Assembly (NCBI RefSeq): GCF_000013025.1 | Contig: NC_008358.1 | Location: forward strand, 248,001 to 312,000 | Reading direction: 5' to 3' | Origin: Hyphomonas neptunium ATCC 15444 | GTDB taxonomy: Bacteria; Pseudomonadota; Alphaproteobacteria; Caulobacterales; Hyphomonadaceae | DNA length: 64,000 nt | Part shown: piece by piece, positions 50,538 to 61,361 of the stretch | How positions within the stretch are numbered: the stretch's first letter is position 1 | Layout: each line of letters opens with the position of its first letter | Translations under genes and position numbers: made by a program | Notes under the pieces: model-generated | Databases searched by the model: none | Told to the model about the DNA's origin: nothing | What the model saw: only the letters and a program-made list of their open reading frames with translations

Positions 50538-51851
50538 ATGAGCGGGACACTAAGAATGCCAGGCAGAGACTTCTGGAAAATCTATGGCCCGTTGATCGTT
50601 GTGGCGCTGATCGGCTTCATCTGGGCCTTGTCGGTGATGGACCCGGCGCCGCCCAGGTCGATCCGGTTTGCGGCCGGTTCTCCCGGCGGGGCCTATCACG
50701 CGTATGCGCAGCGGTATGAACGCCTGCTCGAGGAGCAGGGGATCGAGGTTGAGCTGGTCGACACAGCGGGCTCCATCGACAATCTCCGCCTGCTTGAGGC
50801 CGGCGAAGTCGATGTAGCCATCGTCCAGGGCGGGCTCGCCACGCAGGAGGACGCGGCCATCCTGCGCTCGGCGGGGGGCATATTTGAAGAGCCGTTCTGG
50901 GTGTTTGTGCGCGCCGATAATCCGGCTGAAAGTTTCGGGGATTTGCGGGAGGCGCGCCTGTCGATCGGCGTCGAGGGCTCGGGCACCCGCGCGCTCGCCC
51001 AGACCCTGCAGCAGCAGTATGGCGGCGTCTGGCCGGAGACTGCCCGCCAGGCCCTTGGCAGTACGGATTCCCAGGCCGCCCTGTTCGCGGGCGAGATTGA
51101 TGCGGCCGCGTTCGCTGCGGCGCCCGGCGCCGCCTATATTCAGGCATTGATGCAATCAGATGAGGTGAGGCTGCTCCCGTTCGACCGCGCCGGCGCGCTG
51201 GCGCGGCGAGAAGAAGCGCTCTCCGCAGTCACCCTGATCCGGGGCGTTGTTGATGTCGGCGCTGATGTGCCGTCTCAGGATGTCCCGCTTGTGGCCGCCA
51301 TCGCCCAGCTCACCGTCCATGGGGACATCCATCCCGCTATCGAAGCGCTGCTGCTCGATACTGCCGTTCTGATCCATTCAGAACCCAGCGTCTTCAGCGA
51401 AGGCGGTGAGTTTCCCAACATGTCCGACATCGACCTGCCGGTCAGCAAACAGGTCGCCCGCTATTATCAGGATGGCCCGTCCTTCCTCCGGCAGTACTTT
51501 CCGTTTGGCGTTGCCAATTTCCTCGACAGGGCCTGGGTTCTGCTTATTCCCTTGTTGACGCTTGCCATCCCATTGATCCGGGTGGCGCCGCCGATCTATC
51601 GCTGGCGGGTGCGCCGCAAGATCTATGTCTGGTACAAGGATCTGCGGGAGCTTGAAGCTCAGGGCCGCGCGCTGCCGGCGGGTGAGGCGCGCGCCGGGGT
51701 GGGCAAGCAGCTTGAGAAGCTGCAGATCGAGGTGGGAAAGCTGGACGTGCCTCTTTCCTATACCGATGACCTTTACCGCCTTCGCAGCCATGTCGAGTTT
51801 GTGAAGCAGCTCCTGCTTTCCGGCGCGCCGGTCACCGGCGTGACGATGTAA
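50538..51851 (+). CDS. TAXI-family TRAP transporter solute-binding protein with membrane anchor
   Basis: A 437-residue protein of the TAXI binding-protein family. A transmembrane helix lies at about 16-35 and another near 325-345. The binding domain reads RFAAGSPGGAYHAYAQRYER, EVDVAIVQGG, ARLSIGVEGSGTRALAQTL and EIDAAAFAAAP. A C-terminal cytoplasmic helical part of about 90 residues follows the second membrane helix, a form common in Alphaproteobacteria. No TRAP permease gene is adjacent, so a sensory or other role is possible. Confidence 0.85.
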   Translation: MSGTLRMPGRDFWKIYGPLIVVALIGFIWALSVMDPAPPRSIRFAAGSPGGAYHAYAQRYERLLEEQGIEVELVDTAGSIDNLRLLEAGEVDVAIVQGGLATQEDAAILRSAGGIFEEPFWVFVRADNPAESFGDLREARLSIGVEGSGTRALAQTLQQQYGGVWPETARQALGSTDSQAALFAGEIDAAAFAAAPGAAYIQALMQSDEVRLLPFDRAGALARREEALSAVTLIRGVVDVGADVPSQDVPLVAAIAQLTVHGDIHPAIEALLLDTAVLIHSEPSVFSEGGEFPNMSDIDLPVSKQVARYYQDGPSFLRQYFPFGVANFLDRAWVLLIPLLTLAIPLIRVAPPIYRWRVRRKIYVWYKDLRELEAQGRALPAGEARAGVGKQLEKLQIEVGKLDVPLSYTDDLYRLRSHVEFVKQLLLSGAPVTGVTM

Positions 51852-51868
51852 AGCTCGGGATCAGGCGG

Positions 51869-52672
51869 TCAGACGGCCAATCCAGCGGCCTTTACCGCGG
51901 GCAGGAACGTGCGCGAAACGGGCGCCTTCTTGCCGGACGCCAGAACCAGGCTCAGCTTTCCGTTTTGCCGGACGGTATCGCGCACGGCGCCTTTCGCCAC
52001 CCACCAGGACCTGTGCACTTGCAGGCCATCGGCCTCGGCGAGCTCCCGCATCGCATCGGCCAGGCGCATCAGGATCAGCTCCTCGCCAAAGCTTGTATGG
52101 ATGCGCAGATAATGATCCTCGGCGGAGACCGCGTAGAGCTCTGCGGTCCGGTATTTGACGGGCAGGCGGGAGAGGAAGGTTTCAGCCGGGCTGGCGCCTT
52201 CCACAGGCTCCGGCGGCGGCGCCAGGACAGATCGTTCCAGCATATAGCCGACCGCCGTCATCGCGGCCGCAATGACCCATACCAGACCGAGCAGGCGAGG
52301 CAGATAGGGAAGAGGTATGAAACGCCCATAAGCGAGCCGCTCAATTCCTATGATCGCCAGTGAAACAGCAAGGGTTGTTGTGAGGGACACGATGAACAGC
52401 ATCGCCAGCAACGGAAATTCCGGCCGGTATCGGCGCAGTCCGGCGAGTGTCAGATCGGCGGTATAGCTGCCCAGAACGATCAGCCCGGTCCAGAACAGGT
52501 AGGTGATCCAGAGGGGCAGGTCGCCGGTCGCATTGTAGGGCCGAATGACCGTCAGAAACGCGCCGATCACGCAGAAGATGGCCAGTTCGCGGGCGCGGCG
52601 CTTCCAGTCGATGGCGATACGCAAACGAAAACCCCCTCGCATTTCGCGCTTCGTGAGCCGTTGTGACTGCAT
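51869..52672 (-). CDS. Membrane-anchored LytTR transcriptional regulator
   Basis: A 267-residue protein: four hydrophobic helices at about 25-150, then a LytTR DNA-binding domain in the last 100 residues (AELYAVSAEDHYLRIHTSFG, LADAMRELAEADGLQVHRSW, then VSRTFLPAVKAAG). Such membrane LytTR proteins are abundant in Alphaproteobacteria; the signal is unknown. ATG 52672 is used; 52642 is also possible. The longer open frame upstream is antisense to the beginning of the DUF2306 gene region and not credible. Confidence 0.83.
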   Translation of the reverse strand: MQSQRLTKREMRGGFRLRIAIDWKRRARELAIFCVIGAFLTVIRPYNATGDLPLWITYLFWTGLIVLGSYTADLTLAGLRRYRPEFPLLAMLFIVSLTTTLAVSLAIIGIERLAYGRFIPLPYLPRLLGLVWVIAAAMTAVGYMLERSVLAPPPEPVEGASPAETFLSRLPVKYRTAELYAVSAEDHYLRIHTSFGEELILMRLADAMRELAEADGLQVHRSWWVAKGAVRDTVRQNGKLSLVLASGKKAPVSRTFLPAVKAAGLAV

Positions 52673-52786
52673 TTCACGAAGGATTCCAGTCCGGAGACGT
52701 AGGTGCTGTGGCGGGCGGCGAGCCCGGCGGCAGATTGGGGCCATCCAGCCTTCCATTCCCCGATTGTTTCCCAGGAGACCTTTCAG

Positions 52787-53350
52787 ATGACCGCCAGTGC
52801 CGCCGCCCCCATCGTTCAAACCTCCACGCCCGCAGGGCGCCTGACGCGCCTGCGCCGCCAGCATCCCAACAAGATCGCCGCCGGGATTGCGCTCGGGGTC
52901 TATGCCGGGCTGAGCCATATGGCCCTGGCGAATGAAGGGCCCGTCCGCTTCCGGGTGGATCTGACCCCGCTACTGCAATCGCCGTTCGTCCTGCAGGCGC
53001 ATGTGGCCGGCGCGCTGCTGACCTTTGCCATCGGCTGCGTCTTGCTCGCGGGCGTGAAGGGCCGGGCGATGCACCGCACGCTTGGCTATGTCTGGGTTGT
53101 CAGCATGGCGGTGACGGCGATCAGTTCCTTCTTTCTCCAGTCCATCAATCCGGGCAGCTTCAGCTTCATCCATGCGCTGTCGGCGTGGACGATGATTGTC
53201 CTTCCGATGGGGCTCGCGGCGGCCCGGCGGCGTAAGATTGCCGCGCACCGCAAACACATGACGGGTATGTTCATGGGCGGTATTCTGATTGCCGGATTGT
53301 TCAGCTTCCTTCCCGGCAGGCTGATGTGGCACCTGTTCTTTCAGGTTTGA
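52787..53350 (+). CDS. DUF2306-like membrane protein
   Basis: A 187-residue inner-membrane protein with about four helices. The family-type segments are VLQAHVAGALLTFAIGCVLL, GRAMHRTLGYVWVVSM and AHRKHMTGMFMGGILIAG, with conserved His residues that could bind haem or metal. The function is unknown. The ATG at 52787 follows CAGGAGA. It diverges from the membrane LytTR regulator, which in related genomes often neighbours its target, so regulation by it is plausible. Confidence 0.8.
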   Translation: MTASAAAPIVQTSTPAGRLTRLRRQHPNKIAAGIALGVYAGLSHMALANEGPVRFRVDLTPLLQSPFVLQAHVAGALLTFAIGCVLLAGVKGRAMHRTLGYVWVVSMAVTAISSFFLQSINPGSFSFIHALSAWTMIVLPMGLAAARRRKIAAHRKHMTGMFMGGILIAGLFSFLPGRLMWHLFFQV

Positions 53351-53419
53351 GCCAATTGGTGCTTTAAACCTGTCACGAACGGCCGCTACAGTTCTCCTTC
53401 GGGTCAGCAGGAGGACAAT

Positions 53420-54646
53420 ATGAGACAGATCAGGACACTTTCGGTCATTCCGGTCATTCTGGCGCTCGCGTCATGTCAAACCCCGGCGCCGGAACCGATG
53501 ACCAGCGCGCCCGCCGGCGAGATGACGCTGCTGCCCTCCGAACTGCTCTCACCGGCGAGCGCCGAGGCCGCGCTGGAGCTTTACTACCGCACCCTGCCGG
53601 AAGACTTCTTCCCGCGCGCGCCGAGAGGCGTATCCCTGCCGGGCGATCAGGACGTGCTCACCCGCATTCTCGTCGCCTCCTGCTTCAATGAAGAGACCGA
53701 AAACGCCACGGCCATGTCCACCATCGCCGCAGATGACGCTGACCTCTTCCTGATGATCGGGGACAATGTTTATGGCGACATGAACGGGCGCGCCTACGTC
53801 AACAATCAGGCCACGCTGGACGAATTGCGCGAAAGCTTCACCGAACTTGCCGCCCGCGAAGAGTTTCAGGCCGTCCGCGCAAAACATCCGATGATGGTGG
53901 CCTGGGACGATCATGATTACGGCGCCAATGATGCGGGCCGTGAGTTTCCCTTCCGCCGCCTGGCCGAGCGCATTCACGAGCGGTTCTGGGGCCTGGAGAA
54001 TGAAGACGCCGGCGCATGGCCGGGCACGTATTACGCGCGCAGCTTCGGCCCCGAGGGTCAGCGCGTGCAGATCATCATGCTCGACACCCGTTTCTTCCGC
54101 TCGCCCCTGACGCCAACCGATGAATGGGGCAAGAAGGGAAAGGAACGCTACGTTCCGTCTGTATCGGAAGGGCAGGACATGCTGGGCAATGACCAGTGGA
54201 CCTGGCTGGAGAACCAGCTGCAGGACCCGGCCGATCTGCGCCTGATCGTCTCCTCGATCCAGATCCTGCCAACCGATGGCCACGGCTTTGAGGCCTGGTC
54301 CCGCCTCCCCGCCGAGCAGGAGCGCCTCTACAGCCTGGTTGCGGAAACCGAAGCCGAAGGCGTGGTCTTCGTCTCCGGCGACCGGCACACGGCCTTCCTC
54401 TACAAGGACGACGCCGCGCTGCCCTATCCGGCGTATGAGCTGACCGCCTCTTCGATGAATGCGTCCTTTGCCGAAACAAGTTCGGAAATGGACCGGGCGC
54501 AGATCGGGGCCGGCTACGCGCCTCAGAATTTCGGCGCCATCGACATCGACTGGAATAGCGGAACGGTGCGTCTTGCCATCAAGAGCGACACCGGCGACAC
54601 CGTGAGTGAAGTGGCAGTGCCGTTCCGGGGCTCTGCCGCGCAGTAA
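53420..54646 (+). CDS. PhoD-like alkaline phosphatase, lipoprotein
   Basis: Secreted metallophosphoesterase of 408 residues. The lipoprotein signal ends in LALASC at about residue 18. The PhoD/metallophosphatase residues lie in FLMIGDNVYGDMNGRAYV, MVAWDDHDYGANDAG and VVFVSGDRHTAFLYK, with an IIMLDTRFFRSP strand between. In the family these bind Fe/Ca or similar metals and cleave phosphomono- or diesters. A strong AGGAGGAC site precedes the ATG. Confidence 0.92.
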   Translation: MRQIRTLSVIPVILALASCQTPAPEPMTSAPAGEMTLLPSELLSPASAEAALELYYRTLPEDFFPRAPRGVSLPGDQDVLTRILVASCFNEETENATAMSTIAADDADLFLMIGDNVYGDMNGRAYVNNQATLDELRESFTELAAREEFQAVRAKHPMMVAWDDHDYGANDAGREFPFRRLAERIHERFWGLENEDAGAWPGTYYARSFGPEGQRVQIIMLDTRFFRSPLTPTDEWGKKGKERYVPSVSEGQDMLGNDQWTWLENQLQDPADLRLIVSSIQILPTDGHGFEAWSRLPAEQERLYSLVAETEAEGVVFVSGDRHTAFLYKDDAALPYPAYELTASSMNASFAETSSEMDRAQIGAGYAPQNFGAIDIDWNSGTVRLAIKSDTGDTVSEVAVPFRGSAAQ

Positions 54647-54685
54647 TTCAGGCAGGGCGCATGAGACGCCCGCCAAGGCGAGGCG

Positions 54686-55930
54686 ATGACTGACACACGC
54701 TCTGTTCTTGCGCTGATCCTGTCGGTCATGATCCTGCAGCTGGCAGGCGGGCTGACCGGCATCCTGACGCCGCTTGGTCTTGAGCGTCTCGGCGTCGATG
54801 CCTCCCTGATCGGCTTTGTCGCCGCCATGAACGCGGCCGGCTTCATGCTGGGCGCGTGGACCTCGCCGCGCGCGCTCGCGCTCGTCGGCAATATCCGCCT
54901 CTTTGCGGCCGGGGCCGGGGTCAGCGCCGCAGGCATCCTCTCCCTGTCGCTGATCCAGGAAGCGCCGTTCTGGGCGCTGATTCGCGTTTTGCAGGGCATC
55001 AGCTTTGCCTACATGTTCACCAGTATCGAAAGCTGGCTGGGCGAGGCGGTGCCCGCCCGGTCTCGCGGCAATGTGATGGGGGTCTACCATACCGCTGCCA
55101 AGCTCTCGCTGATCGTCGGGCCGTTCTTTCTGGCCGGGCTCTCCCCGCTCGACAGCCGCTCCTATGTCTGGGCCGGCGTCTTCCTCGCCCTCGCGCTGGT
55201 GCCCACCTGCCTCACCACCCTGAAAGAACCTCCACCGCCAGACCGCAAATCCATGCCGCTCAGCCAGCTGTTCACGCTGGCACCCGCCGCCGTGATCGGT
55301 GTGGTCGGGGCAGGGCTCGTGAACACCGGCACGCTGGCGCTTCTGCCGGTCTATTTCGAGAAATTCGAGCTGGCGGGCGGGGGCACAGCGGCCGCCGCCA
55401 TTGCCATCGCCATTGCCTGGATCGGCGGGCTGATCGTGCAATGGCCAGCGGGCCGGATTTCTGATGCGATTGATCGCCGCCTGGTAATCGCCGGGCTGAC
55501 GGCGGTATCGGGCGCCGCCGCCATCCTGATCGCCGTGTTCGGCAGCGTGATCGGAGAGGCCGGCGTTCTTGTGCTGATCGGAATCTGGGGAGCAGGGGCA
55601 CTCTGTTTTTATGGCGTTTGCGTTTCCCACGCGATCGACCGCACCCCGCCGGGCCAGGTGCCGCAGGTGATGTCCGGGCTGTTATTTGTCTGGGCCGCTG
55701 GCTCGATCATAGGGCCCCTCATTTCCGGCGTTGCCATGCGGATGGCGGGCGCCGTGGGCCTCTTCGGCTTTGCGGGCGTGATGTTGGGGCTGCTCACGGT
55801 CTACATGATCGTGCGGGTTCGCCAGCGCGCCGCGGCGGAGTCTCCCCCCTCGGGCGAGCGCGGATCGATCCTCCCCAGCCCGCTGGCGAGTGTCGAAATC
55901 ATGCCGCGTGACCCCACGGAAGGCGAGTAA
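54686..55930 (+). CDS. MFS transporter
   Basis: A 414-residue, 12-helix major facilitator protein. The N-terminal half has GGLTGILTPLGLERLGVDAS and the loop RVLQGISFAYMFTSIESWLG, then ARSRGNVMGVYHTAAKLSLI, a pattern of the YcaD-like subgroup. The C-terminal half is standard, and the tail is Pro/Ser-rich. The substrate cannot be predicted. It follows the PhoD-like gene by 39 bases on the same strand. Confidence 0.88.
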   Translation: MTDTRSVLALILSVMILQLAGGLTGILTPLGLERLGVDASLIGFVAAMNAAGFMLGAWTSPRALALVGNIRLFAAGAGVSAAGILSLSLIQEAPFWALIRVLQGISFAYMFTSIESWLGEAVPARSRGNVMGVYHTAAKLSLIVGPFFLAGLSPLDSRSYVWAGVFLALALVPTCLTTLKEPPPPDRKSMPLSQLFTLAPAAVIGVVGAGLVNTGTLALLPVYFEKFELAGGGTAAAAIAIAIAWIGGLIVQWPAGRISDAIDRRLVIAGLTAVSGAAAILIAVFGSVIGEAGVLVLIGIWGAGALCFYGVCVSHAIDRTPPGQVPQVMSGLLFVWAAGSIIGPLISGVAMRMAGAVGLFGFAGVMLGLLTVYMIVRVRQRAAAESPPSGERGSILPSPLASVEIMPRDPTEGE

Positions 55931-56073
55931 AGCTAAGTATCCAACCTTGTACTCAGCCTGTTGCAGCATACCTTCAGGCGTGTATATAGCGGCCCCGTCA
56001 ACGAGGAACGGAAACGGCACCGGCACCGGCAGGCATGCTGGCGGGCTGTAAGGCCGGACAGGGAAACCACTCC

Positions 56074-57267
56074 ATGAACATCCATGAATATCAGGCCAAG
56101 GCGCTGCTCAAATCCTTCGGGGCGCCTGTGGCAGAAGGCGTGCCTGTGCTCTCGCTCGCCGATGTGCAGAAGGCAATCGACACCCTCCCAGGCCCGCTCT
56201 GGGTCGTGAAAAGCCAGATCCACGCAGGTGGCCGCGGCAAGGGCAAATTCATCGAAAAAGAAGCCGGTGAAAAAGGCGGCGTTCGCCTCGCCTTCAACAA
56301 GGAAGACGTGAAAAAGCACGCTGAAGCGATGCTGGGCAACCACCTCGTCACCGCGCAGACCTCTGCCGCCGGCAAACAGGTCAACCGCCTCTACATCGAA
56401 GACGGCGCCGACATCGAGAAAGAACTCTACCTCTCGATCCTCGTCGACCGCGCCACCTCGAACGTGGCCTTCGTGGTCTCCACCGAAGGCGGCATGGACA
56501 TCGAAGCGGTCGCCCATGACACGCCCGAGAAGATCCTCACCGTTCAGATCGACCCGATGGCCGGCGTCACGCCCGCTGATGCGGCCAAGATCAACTCGGC
56601 CCTGAACCTTTCAGGTTCGGCCGCTGAAGACGGTCTCAAGCTCTACCCGATCCTCTACAAAGCCTTTGTCGAGAAAGACATGGCGATGCTGGAAGTGAAC
56701 CCGTTGATCGTGATGAAGGACGGCCATCTGCGCGTCCTCGACGCGAAAGTGTCGTTCGACGGCAACGCGCTGTTCCGCCACCCTGACGTCGCCGCCCTCA
56801 AGGACGAGACCGAACAGGACGCCAAGGAACTCGAAGCGGCTGAATGGGACCTTGCTTACATCGCCCTCGACGGCACCATCGGCTGCATGGTCAACGGCGC
56901 AGGCCTTGCCATGGCAACCATGGACATCATCAAGCTCTATGGCGAAGAGCCAGCCAACTTCTGTGACGTTGGCGGCGGCGCCGGCAAGGAGAAGGTGGCA
57001 GCTGCCTTCAAGATCATCATGAAGGACCCTAACGTGAAGGGTATCCTCGTGAACATCTTCGGCGGCATCATGAAGTGCGATGTCATCGCCGAAGGCGTGA
57101 TCGCAGCCGTGAAAGAAACCAATCTTGCCGTTCCGCTCGTTGTCCGCCTCGAAGGCACCAACGTCGACCTCGGCAAGAAGATCATCCGCGAGAGCGGCCT
57201 GAACGTCATTCCGGCCGACGATCTCGACGATGCAGCCCAGAAAATTGTTAAAGCGGTGCGGGGATAG
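56074..57267 (+). CDS. sucC: Succinyl-CoA synthetase beta subunit
   Basis: TCA-cycle ligase subunit of 397 residues with an ATP-grasp fold. It starts [20 protein letters not shown] and has [66 protein letters not shown] and [17 protein letters not shown]. The ATG at 56074 is the family start; the in-frame ATG at 56035 is not. It begins the sucC-sucD-sucA-sucB cluster, with sucD 4 bases downstream. Confidence 0.97.
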   Translation: MNIHEYQAKALLKSFGAPVAEGVPVLSLADVQKAIDTLPGPLWVVKSQIHAGGRGKGKFIEKEAGEKGGVRLAFNKEDVKKHAEAMLGNHLVTAQTSAAGKQVNRLYIEDGADIEKELYLSILVDRATSNVAFVVSTEGGMDIEAVAHDTPEKILTVQIDPMAGVTPADAAKINSALNLSGSAAEDGLKLYPILYKAFVEKDMAMLEVNPLIVMKDGHLRVLDAKVSFDGNALFRHPDVAALKDETEQDAKELEAAEWDLAYIALDGTIGCMVNGAGLAMATMDIIKLYGEEPANFCDVGGGAGKEKVAAAFKIIMKDPNVKGILVNIFGGIMKCDVIAEGVIAAVKETNLAVPLVVRLEGTNVDLGKKIIRESGLNVIPADDLDDAAQKIVKAVRG

Positions 57268-57271
57268 TTCC

Positions 57272-58174
57272 ATGTCCATTCTGATCGACAAGAACACGAA
57301 AGTCCTGACGCAAGGCATGACCGGTAACACCGGCTCGTTCCACACCAATCAGGCGCTGGCTTATTACGGCACCCAGATGGTGGGCGGCATTCACCCCAAG
57401 AAGGGTGGCGAGATGTGGAAGGCCGATAACGGCCAGGAACTCCCCATCTTTGCGTCTGTCGCCGAAGGCAAGGAAAAGACCGGCGCCACCGCGTCTGTGG
57501 TCTATGTTCCACCTGCTGGCGCAGCGGCTGCCATCGAGGAAGCAATCGATGCGGAAATCCCGCTGATCGTCTGCATCACCGAAGGCGTGCCGGTCATGGA
57601 CATGGTTCGCGTCAAGGCGAAGCTGGCCAAGTCCAAATCGCGCCTCATCGGCCCGAACTGCCCCGGCATCATCACGGCCAACGCCTGCAAGATCGGCATC
57701 ATGCCGGGCTCCATCTTCAAAAAGGGCTCGGTCGGTATCGTCTCGCGCTCGGGCACGCTGACCTATGAAGCCGTGTTCCAGACCACGAATGCGGGCCTCG
57801 GCCAGACCACCGCTGTCGGTATCGGCGGCGACCCGGTTAAGGGCACCGAATTCATCGACATCCTGGAAATGTTCCTGGCTGACGACGAAACCCAATCGAT
57901 CATCATGATCGGCGAAATCGGCGGCTCTGCCGAAGAAGAAGCCGCTCAGTTCCTGATGGACGAAGCCAAAAAAGGCCGCAAGAAACCGATGGCAGGTTTC
58001 ATTGCAGGCCGCACAGCGCCTCCTGGCCGGACGATGGGCCATGCTGGCGCGATCGTTTCCGGTGGCAAGGGGGATGCCGAGTCGAAGATTGCCGCCATGG
58101 AGGCCGCGGGCATCCGCGTCAGCCCCAGCCCGGCACGTCTCGGTACGACACTTGTCGAGGTGCTAAAGGGTTAG
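57272..58174 (+). CDS. sucD: Succinyl-CoA synthetase alpha subunit
   Basis: CoA-binding and phosphohistidine subunit of 300 residues. Motifs are [80 protein letters not shown] and, around the active His, [18 protein letters not shown]. The ATG at 57272 is used. A GC-rich hairpin follows at 58201-58230. Confidence 0.97.
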   Translation: MSILIDKNTKVLTQGMTGNTGSFHTNQALAYYGTQMVGGIHPKKGGEMWKADNGQELPIFASVAEGKEKTGATASVVYVPPAGAAAAIEEAIDAEIPLIVCITEGVPVMDMVRVKAKLAKSKSRLIGPNCPGIITANACKIGIMPGSIFKKGSVGIVSRSGTLTYEAVFQTTNAGLGQTTAVGIGGDPVKGTEFIDILEMFLADDETQSIIMIGEIGGSAEEEAAQFLMDEAKKGRKKPMAGFIAGRTAPPGRTMGHAGAIVSGGKGDAESKIAAMEAAGIRVSPSPARLGTTLVEVLKG

Positions 58175-58200
58175 AAAGACCCTATAGTTGAGATAGGCGG

Positions 58201-58230
58201 CGCCCGCTCCCGGCGATTCGGGGGCGGGCG
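58201..58230 (+). terminator. GC-rich hairpin between sucD and sucA
   Basis: CGCCCGC (58201-58207) pairs with GCGGGCG (58224-58230), and inner CCC/GGG pairs extend the stem. A short TTG follows and no long T-run, so it may attenuate rather than fully stop transcription into sucA. Confidence 0.5.
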
Positions 58231-58323
58231 TTGCAACATAACCTGCTTCACGTAGGGGCAGGGGGTATCGTCCGTCCCTATATCAGTCGCCGGGGGCGGC
58301 AACTCTGGAAGGATGGACCTTAG

Positions 58324-61300
58324 ATGGCCGACGATGGCAGCCCGGTGAATGGCCCCCGCAGCACGGGCAATGCGGCAATGCTGGATACTGCGTTTCTCTA
58401 CGGGGCTTCTGCCCAGTGGCTGGAACAGATGCAGGCGGCTTACGCCAAGAACCCCAATTCTGTGCCCGAAAGCTGGCGCGCCTTCTTTGCCGAACTCGGC
58501 GATGAACCGGCTAGCGCCAAGCAGAATGCAGACGGCGCAAGCTGGAAGCGTAAAGACTGGCCCCGTCCGGCCTCAAGCGAGCAGATTGCCGCTTTTGACG
58601 GCGACTGGGCCCTGCTCGAACCCAAGATCGAGAAAAAGATAAAGTCGGGTGCCCCCGGCATTGCGGCGGAAGATCTTGGCCGCGCGGTCACCGATTCCAT
58701 TCGCGCGCTGATGATGATCCGCGCTTACCGGATGCGCGGTCACCTGGCCGCCCAGCTCGACCCGCTCGGCCTCTCCGGCTTTGGCGACCAGCCCGAGCTT
58801 GATCCGGCCAGCTATGGCTTTGGCCCGGCGGACATGGACCGCAGCATCTATATCGACGGCTATCTCGGCCTCGATCGTGCCACGCCGGCGCAGATGCTGG
58901 ACATCCTGCGCCGCACCTATTGCTCGACGCTCGGCATCGAGTTCATGCACATTTCTGATCCTGAAGAAAAATCCTGGCTTCAGGAGCGGATCGAAGGCCC
59001 CGACAAGGGCGTTGCCTTCACCCGCGAAGGCAAGATCGCAATCCTGCGCAAGCTGATCGAAGCTGAAGCCTTCGAACGCTTCCTCCACAAGCGCTACCCC
59101 GGCACGAAACGTTTCGGTCTGGATGGCGGCGAGGCGGCTGTTCCCGCGCTGGAACAGATCATCAAGCGCGGCGGCGCCCTCGGCGTGAACGAGATCATCG
59201 TCGGCATGCCCCACCGCGGCCGTCTCAACATGCTCGCGGCCGTCATGGGCAAGGGCTACGAAAAGATCTTCCACGAATTCCAGGGCGGCTCGACGCAAGG
59301 GGCCGGCGAATTCGGCTCGGGCGACGTGAAATACCACCTCGGCGCCTCGTCGGACCGTGAGTTTGACGGCAATGTCGTCCACCTCACCATGAACCCGAAC
59401 CCGTCTCACCTTGAAGCGGTGAACCCGGTTGTGCTCGGCCGCACGCGCGCCAAGCAGTTCATGGAATCGCGCGAGACCGGCAAGCTCGACCGCTCCCATA
59501 AGATGCCGCTGCTTTTGCACGGGGACGCGGCCTTTGCGGGGCAGGGCGTCGTGGCGGAATGTTTCGCGCTGTCGGGCCTTCAGGGCTACCGCACAGGCGG
59601 AACCATCCACTTCATCGTCAACAACCAGATCGGCTTCACTACCAGCCCGATGTATTCGCGCTCCTCGCCGTATCCCTCGGATGTGGCGCTCATGGTGCAG
59701 GCGCCGATCTTCCATGTGAACGGCGATGACCCTGAAGCGGTTGTCTATGCCGCCAAGGTCGCCACCGAATACCGCCAGAAGTTTGCAAAAGATGTCGTCA
59801 TCGACATGTTCTGCTACCGCCGCTTCGGCCACAATGAGGGCGATGATCCGACGATGACCCAGCCGGTCATGTACCGCGTCATCAAGGAACGTCCGTCTAC
59901 GCGCGAAATCTATGCGCAGCGCCTCGTCGCCGAGGGCCTGCTGACGGCCGCTGAGGTCGAAACACAGGTGAAGGAGTTCGAGGACTTCCTCGACCGCGCC
60001 TTCGATGCGGGCAAGACACTGAAAACCAACAAGGCCGATTGGCTGGAAGGCCAATGGTCGGGCTTCGGCCTGCCGCTGGACGATGACCGGCGCGGCAAGA
60101 CCGGCGTTTCCAAAACGCGTTTGAAGGAACTCGGTGACGCGATCACCGCCATTCCTGAAAACGTGGACGCGCACAAGACGGTGGAGCGCGTGCTCGCCCG
60201 CCGCCGCGAAAGCTACGAAACCGGCAAGGAAATCGACTGGGGCGGCGCAGAACATCTCGCCTTCGCCAGCCTTGTGGATGAAGGTTTCCCGGTGCGCCTC
60301 TCCGGCCAGGATTCCGGGCGCGGCACGTTCGTGCAGCGCCACAGCCATATCGTCGACCAGACGACCGGCGACCGGATCACGCTGCTCAACCAGATCCGCG
60401 AAGGCCAGGCGCCTTATGAAGTGATCGACTCGCTCCTCTCCGAGGAAGCCGTGCTCGGTTATGAATATGGCTACTCGCTGACCGATCCAAATACGCTCAC
60501 CTGCTGGGAAGCCCAGTTCGGCGACTTCGCCAACGGCGCGCAGGTCTATTATGACCAGTTCATTTCCTCGGCCGAGCGTAAATGGCTGCGCATGTCGGGC
60601 CTCGTGATGCTTCTGCCGCATGGCTATGAAGGTCAGGGCCCGGAGCATTCCTCCGCCCGCCTTGAGCGCTTCCTGCAGATGTGCGCGGAAGACAACATGC
60701 AGGTGTGCAACCTGACGACGCCGGCAAACTATTTCCACGCCCTGCGCCGCCAGATCCATCGCGAGTTCCGCAAACCGTTGGTCATCATGACGCCCAAATC
60801 GCTGCTGCGCCACAAGCTGGCCACCTCGACACTGGACGACATGAACACCAAGTCGACCTTCCACCGCATCCTCTGGGACGACGCCGAAACGCCCGGCCGC
60901 GAAGGCAAGGTGAAGCTCGCCAAGGACAACAAGGTCCGCCGCGTCGTGCTGTGTTCGGGCAAGGTCTATTACGACCTCTTCGAAGCGCGCGAAGCCTCCG
61001 GCCAGGACGATGTTTACCTCCTGCGCGTCGAGCAGTTCTACCCGGTGCCACGCAAGTCGCTGATCACCGAGCTGAAGCGCTTCCCGCAGGCAGAGCTTGT
61101 CTGGTGCCAGGAAGAGCCCCGCAATATGGGCGGCTGGACCTTCATCCGTGACGAGATCGAATGGTGCGCGGCTCAGGCAGGCTACAAACAGCCGCGCCCG
61201 AAATATGCCGGCCGTCCGCCCTCGGCGGCGACCGCAACGGGCCTCCTGTCCAAGCACCAGGCCGAACAGGCCAACCTTCTCAAGACAGCCCTCTCGCCCG

Positions 61301-61332
61301 ACCCGGTCGATGACCGGATCGTTTCTCCCTGA
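58324..61332 (+). CDS. sucA: 2-Oxoglutarate dehydrogenase E1 component
   Basis: Thiamine-diphosphate enzyme of 1002 residues that decarboxylates 2-oxoglutarate. The N-terminal segment [20 protein letters not shown] and [10 protein letters not shown] is typical for binding E2. Central motifs are [56 protein letters not shown] and [15 protein letters not shown]; the C-terminal part has [20 protein letters not shown] and [20 protein letters not shown]. sucB follows after 29 bases. Confidence 0.98.
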   Translation: MADDGSPVNGPRSTGNAAMLDTAFLYGASAQWLEQMQAAYAKNPNSVPESWRAFFAELGDEPASAKQNADGASWKRKDWPRPASSEQIAAFDGDWALLEPKIEKKIKSGAPGIAAEDLGRAVTDSIRALMMIRAYRMRGHLAAQLDPLGLSGFGDQPELDPASYGFGPADMDRSIYIDGYLGLDRATPAQMLDILRRTYCSTLGIEFMHISDPEEKSWLQERIEGPDKGVAFTREGKIAILRKLIEAEAFERFLHKRYPGTKRFGLDGGEAAVPALEQIIKRGGALGVNEIIVGMPHRGRLNMLAAVMGKGYEKIFHEFQGGSTQGAGEFGSGDVKYHLGASSDREFDGNVVHLTMNPNPSHLEAVNPVVLGRTRAKQFMESRETGKLDRSHKMPLLLHGDAAFAGQGVVAECFALSGLQGYRTGGTIHFIVNNQIGFTTSPMYSRSSPYPSDVALMVQAPIFHVNGDDPEAVVYAAKVATEYRQKFAKDVVIDMFCYRRFGHNEGDDPTMTQPVMYRVIKERPSTREIYAQRLVAEGLLTAAEVETQVKEFEDFLDRAFDAGKTLKTNKADWLEGQWSGFGLPLDDDRRGKTGVSKTRLKELGDAITAIPENVDAHKTVERVLARRRESYETGKEIDWGGAEHLAFASLVDEGFPVRLSGQDSGRGTFVQRHSHIVDQTTGDRITLLNQIREGQAPYEVIDSLLSEEAVLGYEYGYSLTDPNTLTCWEAQFGDFANGAQVYYDQFISSAERKWLRMSGLVMLLPHGYEGQGPEHSSARLERFLQMCAEDNMQVCNLTTPANYFHALRRQIHREFRKPLVIMTPKSLLRHKLATSTLDDMNTKSTFHRILWDDAETPGREGKVKLAKDNKVRRVVLCSGKVYYDLFEAREASGQDDVYLLRVEQFYPVPRKSLITELKRFPQAELVWCQEEPRNMGGWTFIRDEIEWCAAQAGYKQPRPKYAGRPPSAATATGLLSKHQAEQANLLKTALSPDPVDDRIVSP

Positions 61333-61361
61333 TAATCCATAAGAAGAGACGGACACGACAC

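Noticed and set aside
53549-55630. 693-codon open frame antisense to the PhoD-like and MFS genes
   Set aside because: Composition is that of antisense GC-rich coding DNA, and it crosses two well-supported genes.
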